Shown here: positions 1 through 6,507 of the stretch, in pieces
Numbering within the stretch: the first letter of the stretch is position 1
How the letters are laid out: each line of letters opens with the position of its first letter
Assembly (NCBI GenBank): GCA_036513515.1
Contig: DATBYW010000350.1
Coordinates: forward strand, 1 to 11,837
Source of the DNA: Nephthysia sp036513515
GTDB taxonomy: Bacteria > Chloroflexota > Dormibacteria > Dormibacterales > Dormibacteraceae
Reading direction: 5' to 3'
DNA: 11,837 bases
Notes under the pieces: model-generated
Told to the model about the DNA's origin: nothing
The model's database searches: none
Seen by the model: only the letters and a program-made list of their open reading frames with translations
Position numbers and translations under genes: made by a program

Positions 1-1
1 G

Positions 2-778
2 GCGGGCGCCGGCCGCTTCAGCCTGGAGTGGGCCGACTTCTTCGCCCACCTGGGCTCGCGCGTGACCGTAGCGGCGCCAGGAGATAGGGTGCTTCCCGAT
101 GAAGACGGCGACCTCGCCGGCTTTCTGCAGCTGCTCCTCGAAGAGCGCGGGGTGAGGTTCCGGCTGGGGACGTCGAGCCTGGAGGAGATCGAGGCTGATG
201 CGGTCCTCTTTGCGGACAGCCGGCGTCCCAACCTGGGTGGCCTGGAAGCGGCGGGCCTGGAGCTGGGTCCGGAGGGTGGCCTGGCGGCCGACCAGGGGGG
301 CAGGACTTCGGTCCCCGGCGTCTTCGCGGCCGGAGACGTGACGGGGCCGCCCTGGCTCTCCAACCTGGCCCGTGCCCAGGGAGCGGCGGCGGCCACCAAC
401 GCGCTGGGTGGCTCGGCGAAGGTCCGTGCCGAGCGCCTACCCCGCTCGGTCAACACACACCCCGAGCTGGCGGCCGTCGGCCTCAGCGAGGAGCAGGCGC
501 GCGCGCGAGGCCTGGAGCCGGCGATCGGTTGGGGCGAGCTCGCCACCAGCCTCAGGGCGATCACGCTGGGTGAGGACCGGGGCGCGCTGAAGCTGGTGGT
601 CGACCCTGAGTTCGGGGAGATCCTGGGCGCTCACATGGTTGGTCACGGAGCCACCGAGGTGATCGCCCAGCTGGCGGTTGCCATGGAGCTGGAGGCGGAC
701 TACCGGGATCTGACCCGAGTCCACCACCTGCATCCGAGCCTCGCGGAGCTGGTCAGCGACGCAGTAGCCGCGATCTAA
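2..778 (+). CDS. FAD/NAD(P)-dependent disulfide reductase-family protein, 3' part (dihydrolipoamide dehydrogenase / mercuric reductase-like)
   Basis: The 5' end lies outside the window; 258 codons plus a TAA stop are visible in frame 2. The visible part opens in the NAD(P)-binding Rossmann fold with GAGRFSLEW, the GxGxxxxE type of motif. The second FAD-contact motif follows (VPGVFAAGDVTG, about nt 314-350), then the C-terminal dimerisation domain (VNTHPELAAVGLSEEQA, from about nt 449). HPSLAE near the C-terminus (His codon 731-733) matches the His-Glu active-site base of class I disulfide reductases. The redox CxxxxC pair would lie upstream and cannot be seen, so the substrate (lipoamide, mercury, mycothiol, other) is open. 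Two oddities: the NAD domain is short between the GVRF strand and ADAVLFADSRRPN, and the usual ATGR before RPN reads ADSR. Its neighbours downstream are on the other strand and give no pathway clue. Confidence 0.85.
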   Translation, partial: AGAGRFSLEWADFFAHLGSRVTVAAPGDRVLPDEDGDLAGFLQLLLEERGVRFRLGTSSLEEIEADAVLFADSRRPNLGGLEAAGLELGPEGGLAADQGGRTSVPGVFAAGDVTGPPWLSNLARAQGAAAATNALGGSAKVRAERLPRSVNTHPELAAVGLSEEQARARGLEPAIGWGELATSLRAITLGEDRGALKLVVDPEFGEILGAHMVGHGATEVIAQLAVAMELEADYRDLTRVHHLHPSLAELVSDAVAAI

Positions 779-789
779 GAAGGAAAGTT

Positions 790-808
790 CTCCCTCCGGG
801 CCAGGGAG
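790..808. terminator. Short hairpin between convergent genes, possible terminator
   Basis: CTCCCT (790-795) and AGGGAG (803-808) form a perfect 6-bp stem around a 7-nt loop. It lies 11 nt after the stop of the disulfide reductase and 10 nt beyond the stop of the convergent small Cys/His gene. There is no T-tract on either side, so termination is inferred from position only. Confidence 0.35.
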
Positions 809-818
809 GGGTACCGCG

Positions 819-1079
819 CTAGCGCTCCGGCCGCTTCCCGGCGCGATCAGACGCTCCAAGCGAATAGTCGATCCGGTCAAGAAGAGACCAGTCTCTCTCG
901 CACTCAGACACGCACTCGAGGAGCTGTCGCAGTGCATGTCCGAACGGCTGAGAGCGTGGCCGGTAGCCGCCGCAGTCGCACTGTTTCAGCAGAGCGTCAC
1001 GATGCCTGCATCCCCGGTTGCCGTCGTACTGCCAGTGCGCGGCTTCAGAGTGTCCGCAGGCGCATATCTGTCGCCGCAT
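819..1079 (-). CDS. Small Cys/His-rich protein with putative zinc-ligand motif
   Basis: An 86-residue protein whose first half holds the ordered pattern C6-x-C8-G-H10-x4-H15-x8-C24-x-H26-x7-C34-x-C36-x2-Y-x-P. Short proteins starting with CxCGHxxxxH and ending the cluster with CxCxx(Y/F)xP recur in Actinomycetota and related phyla, and the ligand spacing suggests a metal site, most likely zinc. The second half is charged with two more Cys (56 and 60) and no recognised domain. I chose the ATG at 1079 because it puts the motif near the N-terminus and GGTGAAG lies just upstream; GTG 1082, ATG 1109 or TTG 1118 are in-frame alternatives. The gene stands alone, convergent with the disulfide reductase. 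Function is unknown. That it is a real gene is inferred from the Cys/His pattern, which a random shadow frame would rarely produce. Confidence 0.6.
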   Translation of the reverse strand: MRRQICACGHSEAAHWQYDGNRGCRHRDALLKQCDCGGYRPRSQPFGHALRQLLECVSECERDWSLLDRIDYSLGASDRAGKRPER

Positions 1080-1322
1080 CACGTCTTCACCAGCTCGTGG
1101 CGCTTGCATCCCCTTCAAGGCTCCCTGACCACAAGCGTACAGAAGGCCGGGTCCGTAAAGATGCCTTCGAGTTGAGTCACGCGTTGACGGCTCAGCGGAC
1201 CCATTTCGCCGTCAGGGCTGTCAGATAGATCTGGTGGAAGAGGTCGATGCCTGAATGTCGGTGAGCAATTTCCGTTGACCACCTAAGAGAGCCTAGGGCA
1301 CTAGTTTTCCGGCTGCACATTC
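1080..1322. other. Non-coding gap between two minus-strand genes
   Basis: This 243-base stretch separates the end of the geranylgeranyl reductase-like gene from the small Cys/His gene. It is less GC-rich than its surroundings. I see no credible gene, strong promoter or hairpin terminator. The promoter of the small gene is expected here but no convincing -10/-35 pair stands out. Confidence 0.4.
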
Positions 1323-2441
1323 TCAACCGAGGCTGAATAAGAGGCGCGTCCAGAGCGCGTCCAGCTGGGGCGAGGCCGTGAAGAGGGTAGACAATGCGCG
1401 CAGGCCGGCCGGTGCTGCGAGCCCTCTCTGGATCAACCGCTCGAGTCCGAGCCGAGGTCGGAACCAGCGGGCGCAATCACGCTCATAGGCCGCCAGGTGG
1501 AACGCCGTGTTCGCCGGCGCTGCCAGCGCCGCAGCCGCCGATCGGGCGGCCATGAGGCCGCTTCGAATGGCGCTGTGGATCCCGGCACCGGTCAGCGGGC
1601 CGACCAGGGAGGCCGCATCGCCGGCCAGCAGAGCACGGCCAGCGGCCCGCCGGCGTGCGGCCCAGCCCAGGGCCAGCGGCCAGGTTCGCTCCGAGTCGAC
1701 GCTGGCACCGTCGCCGAGGAGGTTCAGGAGGGGCGAGCCGGGATCCTCCAGGAAGTGGCGGAACAGCAGGGGCAGGGCGTGGCCGTCACTTTTCAGCACG
1801 CCGACGCCGACGTTGGCATGCGTCCTGTCGATGGGGAAGAGCCAGCCGTAGCCTGGCCGTGTCTCCTCAGAGTAGAAGACGCGCATCAGCCCGTCGAAGC
1901 CGCGAGGGTCGTGGACGTAGGCGCGACCGGCGAGGCCGGTCTGTCCCGAGTGGCGTTCTTCGAAGAGCGAGCGGGCGACGACGGATCCCCAGCCGTCTGC
2001 GCCGATCACCAGCCGCGATTCGTGGTCGCCGGAGCGGCTGCGGGCGACGATCGTCTCGCCGTCCTGAAGCACCTCGTCCACCCTGGCTCGTCGCAGCTCG
2101 GCGCCGGCGCGGACCGCGAGGTCGATCAGCGCCGCGTCCAGGATCTTGCGAGGCACCACTCGAGGAGCTGAGGCGAGGTCCCTCTCGCGGGAAACCTTGG
2201 CTCGCCGGCCGGCAATGTGGAGCGCAAACCCCCTCAGCGGGGGAAAGGGGTCGAGGGCCCGCTGGTCCAGGCCCAGCTCTGCGACCAGGCGCAGAGCCTG
2301 AGTCCCGAGAATGTCGCCGCAGGGCTTGTCGCGCGGCATCTCCTGGCGCTCGAGCAGCAGGACCGAGGCACCCGTACGCCTAAGACCAATCGCGGCCGCC
2401 GAACCGGCGGGCCCGCCGCCGACGACGATCACATCGTGCAC
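1323..2441 (-). CDS. Geranylgeranyl reductase-family FAD-dependent oxidoreductase
   Basis: A 372-residue flavoprotein of the family that reduces isoprenoid double bonds (geranylgeranyl chains of lipids, menaquinone side chains) or acts as a related group A flavin oxidoreductase. The N-terminus carries the ADP-binding fold VIVVGGGPAGSAAA (residues 4-17) with an acidic Glu31 ending the second strand. PCGD follows at 40-43, GADG at 147-150, the family-typical PGYGWLFP at 196-203, and the second FAD motif LLAGDAASLVGPLTGAGI at 271-288. Length and motif order fit the family. The GTG start is set by the fold beginning at residue 4; the ribosome site before it (TTGGGA) is weak. The gene is divergent from the coiled-coil gene at 2576, and no partner gene for quinone or lipid synthesis is near. 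The substrate cannot be told from sequence; menaquinone or polyprenyl lipid is the likely class. Confidence 0.82.
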   Translation of the reverse strand: MHDVIVVGGGPAGSAAAIGLRRTGASVLLLERQEMPRDKPCGDILGTQALRLVAELGLDQRALDPFPPLRGFALHIAGRRAKVSRERDLASAPRVVPRKILDAALIDLAVRAGAELRRARVDEVLQDGETIVARSRSGDHESRLVIGADGWGSVVARSLFEERHSGQTGLAGRAYVHDPRGFDGLMRVFYSEETRPGYGWLFPIDRTHANVGVGVLKSDGHALPLLFRHFLEDPGSPLLNLLGDGASVDSERTWPLALGWAARRRAAGRALLAGDAASLVGPLTGAGIHSAIRSGLMAARSAAAALAAPANTAFHLAAYERDCARWFRPRLGLERLIQRGLAAPAGLRALSTLFTASPQLDALWTRLLFSLG

Positions 2442-2468
2442 GTCCCAAGGATGCCCGAGCTCGCGCCT

Positions 2469-2485
2469 CTCGGTTAGAAACCGAG
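2469..2485. repeat. Perfect 7-bp inverted repeat in divergent promoter region
   Basis: CTCGGTT (2469-2475) and AACCGAG (2479-2485) pair perfectly around a 3-nt loop. It lies 27 nt before the GTG of the reductase gene, so it would fall in that gene's leader or act as an operator. It lacks a T-tract. Its role is unknown. Confidence 0.4.
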
Positions 2486-2519
2486 CGCCCAGGACGTCCG
2501 TAGCAGCTGGATCGCCCGC

Positions 2520-2525
2520 TACGAT
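2520..2525 (+). promoter_or_regulatory. Possible -10 element for the coiled-coil gene
   Basis: TACGAT fits the TANNNT form of a -10 hexamer and lies 50 nt before the ATG at 2576 in the divergent intergenic region. No recognisable -35 is spaced 16-18 nt upstream, so this is only a candidate. Confidence 0.25.
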
Positions 2526-2551
2526 AGGGAAACGGGGCTGTTGCCAAACGG

Positions 2552-2601
2552 TGACAGCGCGGGGTCTGGGAAGCGATGACAGCGCAGGGTCTGGGTAAAG
2601 A
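2552..2601 (+). repeat. 25-bp tandem duplication spanning the start codon
   Basis: Bases 2552-2576 and 2577-2601 are two adjacent copies matching at 21 of 25 positions. Both start TGACAGCGC and continue with GGGTCTGGG. The second copy carries the codons after the ATG at 2576. The first copy, with the preceding G, makes a GTG start at 2551 followed by nearly the same peptide (MTARGLGSD versus MTAQGLGKD) in another frame, because 25 is not a multiple of 3. Confidence 0.85.
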
Positions 2602-4012
2602 TTTGGTCCCCGCCCAGCTCTCAGCGGACGGCCGCTGGTGGTGGGACGGGCAGCAATGGATAACTGCCGAGTCGGCGGACGGTCTCTGGCACTGGGACGG
2701 CGCCGAGTGGTGGACGACCGTTCCGCTCGAGCACGAGGATCCGAGCCAGCTCTCGAGCTCCCTGGACCTGATGGCCGACGAGCGGTATCTCCTGGCGGGG
2801 ACGGTCCTGGCCAGGCGGCGGCGCGAGTGGCGGACCCCCGACCACCTGGCGGCCGTGGTCGACGAGGCGCATTTCATGCTGCAAAGGCTCGACGCGGCGG
2901 AAGCGCGTCTGGCCGTGATCGAGGGCCAGCTCGGTGCGGGAGGGCCTTCGGTCTTCGGCTGGCTCTCGGGTGCGGCGGGCGAGCGGAAGCAGCTGAGGGC
3001 CGAACGCGACCAGTTGCAGGCGAAGTTGCGGAGCGTCTTGATCGAGGTCGGTGAAGGGGCCAAGCAGCCGACCACCAAGGAGGCCGACGAGATCCTGACC
3101 AGCGCCGGAAGGCTGCGTGAGCGGGCCATCGCGATGTCCTCGGCAATCGCCGCGGTGATGGCCGCGAAGCATGATCACGACGACCGGCTGGCGGCGGCGG
3201 AGGCTGACCTGCAGCGTGCCGAGGATGCCCGCCTGCAGGCCATTCGTGAGGCCGAAGAGGAGATAGAACGGGCCGGCTCGGCTCGACGGGAGGCGATCGA
3301 CGTCGCCCGCGAACAGCTCGCTGCAGCGAGCATCGGGGAGGCTGGTGCGCCGGTCACCTCCTTCGACCAACTGAAGCTCAGCGAGTACTGGATAGAGACA
3401 CCCGACGGAAGAGGGCCGGCGGAGGGCGCCCGCGTCCTGGTCGACACTGCGCCCGCCCTCTGGAGCGCCCAACAGCCACTCCTCTCACGGCTGCTGGAGG
3501 TCGATTCCGGCGGTGCCCGCGCCTTCCACCAAGCCGAGAGCAACGGACGCCCGGATCTCTTTCTTCTCGTCCTCACCGATCTGGTCAGGTCGATCGTCCT
3601 CTGCAGTCCGGGGGAGGAGGACGCCGCCCGCGACTTCGCTCGTGAGGTGAAGACGGTGTCGGATCGCCTGCTCGCCCGCAGACCGAAGCTGGACGCCAGG
3701 CTGGCCGCGATCCGGGCCGAGCTGCAGGCGAGGATTACCGACCACTCGGGGATCGACCGGGCCCAGGCTCGGCTGGCCGCCGCCAAGGCCGACAAGGGCC
3801 TTCTGGCGGCCGTCCGGATCGCCAGGGAGAGGATCGAGGAGATCCGTGCTGACGACTCCGGCCTTCGTCAAGCGCAGGAGCATGTGCGCGAGCTGATCGA
3901 CGAGATAGGAAAACGCCCGGAGCCTCTGATGGCTGTGTCCGGGTCCGAAGAAAGAGGGAGTCATGAATCTCGAGGAAACCCAGGGCCACCGCCCGGAGAC
4001 GGCTCCCGGTGA
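2576..4012 (+). CDS. Trp-rich-repeat coiled-coil protein of unknown function
   Basis: A 478-residue soluble protein without signal peptide or membrane helix. Two near-identical Trp-rich units open it: SADGRWWWDGQQW (16-28) and SADGLWHWDGAEW (33-45), 17 residues apart. Such S.DG.WWWDG..W units, loosely like DUF2510, are found at the ends of membrane or secreted proteins in Gram-positive-type phyla; their job is not established. Long charged, Ala-rich heptad stretches follow (about 100-156, 178-250 and 350-446), broken by a more globular part (about 262-345, with YWIETPDGRGP and a hydrophobic DLFLLVLTDLVRSIVL segment). The ATG at 2576 is preceded by GGGAAG but also by a duplicated start region. 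It overlaps the next gene by 50 bp, which suggests the two products act together, perhaps a cytoplasmic coiled-coil partner of that membrane protein. I do not recognise a catalytic motif. Confidence 0.75.
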   Translation: MTAQGLGKDLVPAQLSADGRWWWDGQQWITAESADGLWHWDGAEWWTTVPLEHEDPSQLSSSLDLMADERYLLAGTVLARRRREWRTPDHLAAVVDEAHFMLQRLDAAEARLAVIEGQLGAGGPSVFGWLSGAAGERKQLRAERDQLQAKLRSVLIEVGEGAKQPTTKEADEILTSAGRLRERAIAMSSAIAAVMAAKHDHDDRLAAAEADLQRAEDARLQAIREAEEEIERAGSARREAIDVAREQLAAASIGEAGAPVTSFDQLKLSEYWIETPDGRGPAEGARVLVDTAPALWSAQQPLLSRLLEVDSGGARAFHQAESNGRPDLFLLVLTDLVRSIVLCSPGEEDAARDFAREVKTVSDRLLARRPKLDARLAAIRAELQARITDHSGIDRAQARLAAAKADKGLLAAVRIARERIEEIRADDSGLRQAQEHVRELIDEIGKRPEPLMAVSGSEERGSHESRGNPGPPPGDGSR

Positions 4013-4808
4013 TGGCTCGAGGCATCGCTTTGCGGCCGGTCTAGTCACCCAGGTCCAGGCCCGGGTGGTGGCGCGCCTGCTGGGAGCGGACGAGCCGGAC
4101 GCGATCGCGCTGGCGCCTCTGGTCGAATCCGGGGTCATAACTCCTTCACAGGCGGCTGTCCTCGCCGGTGGACGGGCAGGCCTCAATGGCGAGGGGAGAT
4201 CCTCCAATGGGAACGCTCACCGGCCCGGGGCTGCTGGTGCAACTCGATCCTGGTCCAGGGTCGACTTCAGCCCGCGCCTCTCCGTCAGCGCTGAGCGCCT
4301 CGGTCTGGTGCTGTCTGTCGTTGCCTTCGCAGCCCTGGTCTGGGGCGGAGTGGCGCTGGCCACGGACCTGCTCGTCTCCCCCAGGAGGTCCCTCGGCACC
4401 GAGCTGGTCGACGCCATACGCGTCGCGGCTTCCCTGCTGGCCCTGATCGGAGGTCGACGCATGTACCGCGGGGCGGAGCACGGCAAACCGCTGGTGCTTA
4501 CCGGGCTGGCGCTCTTCGCCCTGATGACCGCCGCCGCCAGCTTGCGCAGGCTGGCAGACCCCGCGACGGTTGCCGTCCTGCTCTCGTGCCTCGTTCTGTA
4601 CTACCTCGCCGCTGTCAGCCGGCTCAAATCATCACGCTCTGAGAACGACCAACCACATCATTTTCCTGACACATGGATGAAAGACGCGACATGGGATGGC
4701 AACGCACCCCGCTCGAATGACCCCGCCAGCCAGCACCGGAGATCGATCACGGCGCAAGGCGGATCGGCGGAGGTCGACGAGGTTCCCTCCGCCGGCATTT
4801 TCGGATAG
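3963..4808 (+). CDS. Four-helix membrane protein of unknown function
   Basis: A 281-residue protein whose ATG sits inside the previous gene (50-bp overlap) and is preceded by GAGGGAG, a good ribosome site that decides the start. Residues 1-110 are soluble. About 20-72 resemble a short helical segment (QARVVARLLGADEP...LVESGVITPSQAAVLAGG), and a Gly/Ser/Asn-rich linker follows. Four hydrophobic segments come next at about 113-136, 149-164, 175-194 and 200-217, then a hydrophilic tail of about 60 residues. The tail is less GC-rich than the rest and may be poorly conserved. No enzyme or transporter motif is visible. Overlap with the coiled-coil gene points to translational coupling and a joint role at the membrane, by inference only. 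Confidence 0.72.
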   Translation: MNLEETQGHRPETAPGDGSRHRFAAGLVTQVQARVVARLLGADEPDAIALAPLVESGVITPSQAAVLAGGRAGLNGEGRSSNGNAHRPGAAGATRSWSRVDFSPRLSVSAERLGLVLSVVAFAALVWGGVALATDLLVSPRRSLGTELVDAIRVAASLLALIGGRRMYRGAEHGKPLVLTGLALFALMTAAASLRRLADPATVAVLLSCLVLYYLAAVSRLKSSRSENDQPHHFPDTWMKDATWDGNAPRSNDPASQHRRSITAQGGSAEVDEVPSAGIFG

Positions 4809-5017
4809 AGTCGTAACAGAAGGGTTGCGGGCCGCAGCGCTCGTGCTGCTGCAACTGGTCTAGCGATTGAAGCTCGACTTCATGCCCCTGCGTACGGGCA
4901 CCGGTAGACAGCCGTTCCAGTAGTTCAAGGCATCGGGACGACCTGACGCTTCGGTGTTTCGCTGGCTGGCGAACTCCAAGGGAAGCCCAATCAAGCGTCG
5001 GAGGAGTGGAGGACATC
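4809..5017. other. Intergenic leader of the OsmC-family gene
   Basis: A gap of 209 bases. It holds a small inverted repeat (TGAAG 4868-4872, CTTCA 4878-4882) and, at its end, the ribosome site GGAGG (5008-5012). No clear promoter hexamers or terminator stand out. Confidence 0.4.
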
Positions 5018-5542
5018 ATGACCGCTAGCGCCACCATCAACGGAGTCGACACCGCGCAGATCACGACTCTCGTCGGGCACCTGACGGAGGTGCCTTCGGC
5101 GGGCGATACCACCTGGCGCGCCCAGGTCACGTGGGTGGACGGCTTTCGAAACGAGGTGAGGGTCCGCGATCTTTCGCCGACGTACGTCGACGAACCTGAG
5201 ACGCTGGGCGGCAGGAACTCCGCGCCCAACCCGGTGGAGCAGCTTCTCGGCGCCCTCGGCAGCTGCCTCGCGACCGGCTATACAGCCAACGCCTCCCTGC
5301 GCGGAATCACCATCCGGGACCTCCGCATCGAGCTGGAGGGACACATCGACCTGGGCTGCTTCCTCGGCATCAAGGCCGGTTACGCGGGCTGTCCGGAGGT
5401 GAGCGTCAAGGTCAACCTCGACGCCGACGCTCCGGCTGAGACGCTCCAGGATCTGCACGAGCACGTGCTCATCGCCTCTCCGGTGGGCAACACCATTCAG
5501 AGCCCGGTGGGCCTAAAGGCGCAGCTGGTAACCCACAACTGA
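5018..5542 (+). CDS. OsmC family protein with a single conserved active-site Cys
   Basis: A 174-residue protein of the OsmC/Ohr fold, whose best-known members are thiol peroxidases reducing organic hydroperoxides in the cytoplasm. The hallmark is N71-PVEQLLGALGSC83, matching the NP.E.LL.AL.SC helix that carries the first catalytic Cys. The second catalytic position, normally Cys in a CPV or VCP context, is Ser154 in SPVGNT. Two other Cys (114 and 125) lie between and could not be assigned a role. With Ser at the second position it is more like the broad OsmC-like group than true Ohr, and classical two-Cys peroxidase activity is doubtful. I chose ATG 5018 because GGAGG lies 5 nt upstream; the GTG at 5006 has its ribosome site directly abutting. 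It stands as a single gene 76 nt before the LLM oxidoreductase start. Confidence 0.85.
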   Translation: MTASATINGVDTAQITTLVGHLTEVPSAGDTTWRAQVTWVDGFRNEVRVRDLSPTYVDEPETLGGRNSAPNPVEQLLGALGSCLATGYTANASLRGITIRDLRIELEGHIDLGCFLGIKAGYAGCPEVSVKVNLDADAPAETLQDLHEHVLIASPVGNTIQSPVGLKAQLVTHN

Positions 5543-5604
5543 GCGGAGGATCGAGCCGGGCGCGACTATCGCCGCAGCTAGGCGCGTGGCGGCGTCGCGT
5601 CATC

Positions 5605-5610
5605 TACAGT
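5605..5610 (+). promoter_or_regulatory. Putative -10 element for leaderless LLM oxidoreductase mRNA
   Basis: TACAGT lies 8 nt before GTG 5619 and 11 nt before ATG 5622. There is no ribosome site in front of either codon. This geometry is that of a leaderless transcript, in which the message starts at or beside the start codon. Confidence 0.5.
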
Positions 5611-5621
5611 CAACCTTCGTG

Positions 5622-6449
5622 ATGAAATTCGGAATCGCGATCTTTCCGACCGACTACGCCATCGCCATGACGGAGCTCGGCCCTGCGGTCGAAGAACGGG
5701 GATTCGAGTCGCTCTGGGTGGCCGAGCACACGCACATTCCGGTCAGCAGGTCGACTCCATATCCTTCGGGCGGTGAGCTGCCGAAGCACTACTGGCACAC
5801 GCTTGATCCCTTCGTCGCCTTGACGGCGGCCGCCGCGGTGACCAGAACGCTGCGTATCGGCACCGGCATATGCCTTGTGATCGAGCACGACACCATCGAC
5901 ATGGCGAAAGAGGTCGCCAGCCTCGACCACCTCTCCGGAGGCCGCTTCATGTTCGGCATCGGCGGCGGCTGGAACAGGGAGGAGATGGCGAACCACGGGA
6001 CGGCCTTCGAAACGCGCTGGCAGGTGATGCGAGAGCGGGTGGAGGCGATGAAGACCATCTGGACCCGGGAGGAGCCGGAGTACCACGGCGATTTCGTCGA
6101 CTTCGAACCAATCTGGCTCTGGCCCAAGCCCGTTCAAAAGCCGCATCCCCCGATACTGCTCGGAGGCAACGGTCCCAACACGCTCAAGCGCGTCATCAGG
6201 TTCGCCGATGGCTGGATGCCGAACCGCGGCGACTTCCTGGAACGGATCCCAGAGCTGCAGCGACTGGCCCGTGACGCCGGTCGGGGTCCGATCCCGGTGA
6301 CCGCCTACGTGCGGCCGGACCCTCAGCTGATCGAGCGATGCATCGAGGCGCGCGTCGAGCGGATCATCTACTACCTCCCCAGCGACGGCCGCGACGCCGC
6401 CCTTAGCGCACTGGACAGGCTGACCACCCTCACCCAACCATACAGATAG
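5622..6449 (+). CDS. LLM-class, probably F420-dependent oxidoreductase
   Basis: A 275-residue TIM-barrel flavin/F420 oxidoreductase of the luciferase-like group, close in pattern to the Rv2161c-type subfamily. Seen in order: MKFGIAIFPTDYA at the first strand, ERGFESLWVAEHTHIP (25-40), TRTLRIGTGICLV (74-86), the AKEVASLDHLSGGRFMFGIGGGWN stretch (95-118) typical of these enzymes, and PKPVQKPHPPILLGGNGP (168-185). These enzymes move hydride between F420H2 and an organic substrate in the cytoplasm; the substrate here is unknown. The ATG at 5622, or the GTG directly before it, begins the first barrel strand; an upstream in-frame start at 5586 would add 12 unlikely residues and cut out the -10. It ends 58 nt before the stop of convergent pstS, with a strong hairpin between. 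Use of FMN instead of F420 cannot be excluded. Confidence 0.86.
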   Translation: MKFGIAIFPTDYAIAMTELGPAVEERGFESLWVAEHTHIPVSRSTPYPSGGELPKHYWHTLDPFVALTAAAAVTRTLRIGTGICLVIEHDTIDMAKEVASLDHLSGGRFMFGIGGGWNREEMANHGTAFETRWQVMRERVEAMKTIWTREEPEYHGDFVDFEPIWLWPKPVQKPHPPILLGGNGPNTLKRVIRFADGWMPNRGDFLERIPELQRLARDAGRGPIPVTAYVRPDPQLIERCIEARVERIIYYLPSDGRDAALSALDRLTTLTQPYR

Positions 6450-6461
6450 ATAGAGAGAATT

Positions 6462-6484
6462 CCCTCCCCCTTGCCGGGGGAGGG
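6462..6484. terminator. Strong GC-rich hairpin between convergent genes, likely two-way terminator
   Basis: CCCTCCCCC (6462-6470) and GGGGGAGGG (6476-6484) form a perfect 9-bp stem with a TTGCC loop, midway between the stop codons of the LLM gene and pstS. On the minus strand, that is for pstS transcripts, it is followed by the pyrimidine-rich run TTCTCTCTATCTATCTG, which supports termination in that direction. Similar CCCTC...GGAGGG hairpins occur as dispersed intergenic repeats in many GC-rich genomes, so it may also be a repeat-family member. Confidence 0.7.
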
Positions 6485-6507
6485 TAGGGAGGAAGAAGAG
6501 GTCTTTC

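Noticed and set aside
932..1228. Plus-strand frames opposite the small Cys/His gene
   Set aside because: No ribosome site or family motif, and the Cys/His ligand pattern favours the minus strand.
1294..1316. CTAG-GGCA-CTAG followed by TTTT, a possible terminator on the plus strand
   Set aside because: Stem is only 4 bp and no plus-strand gene ends nearby.
1192..1476. Minus-strand reading frame of 94 codons running past the end of the reductase gene, ending DLFHQIYLTALTAKWVR
   Set aside because: Most of it overlaps the reductase gene in another frame and is Arg/Pro/Ala-rich like a shadow. The last 40 residues look somewhat protein-like but match no family I know and have no start of their own.
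1497..2383. Long plus-strand open frames opposite the reductase gene
   Set aside because: They are antisense frames kept open by high GC; Arg/Gly/Pro-rich composition and no motifs, while the minus-strand gene has clear FAD motifs.
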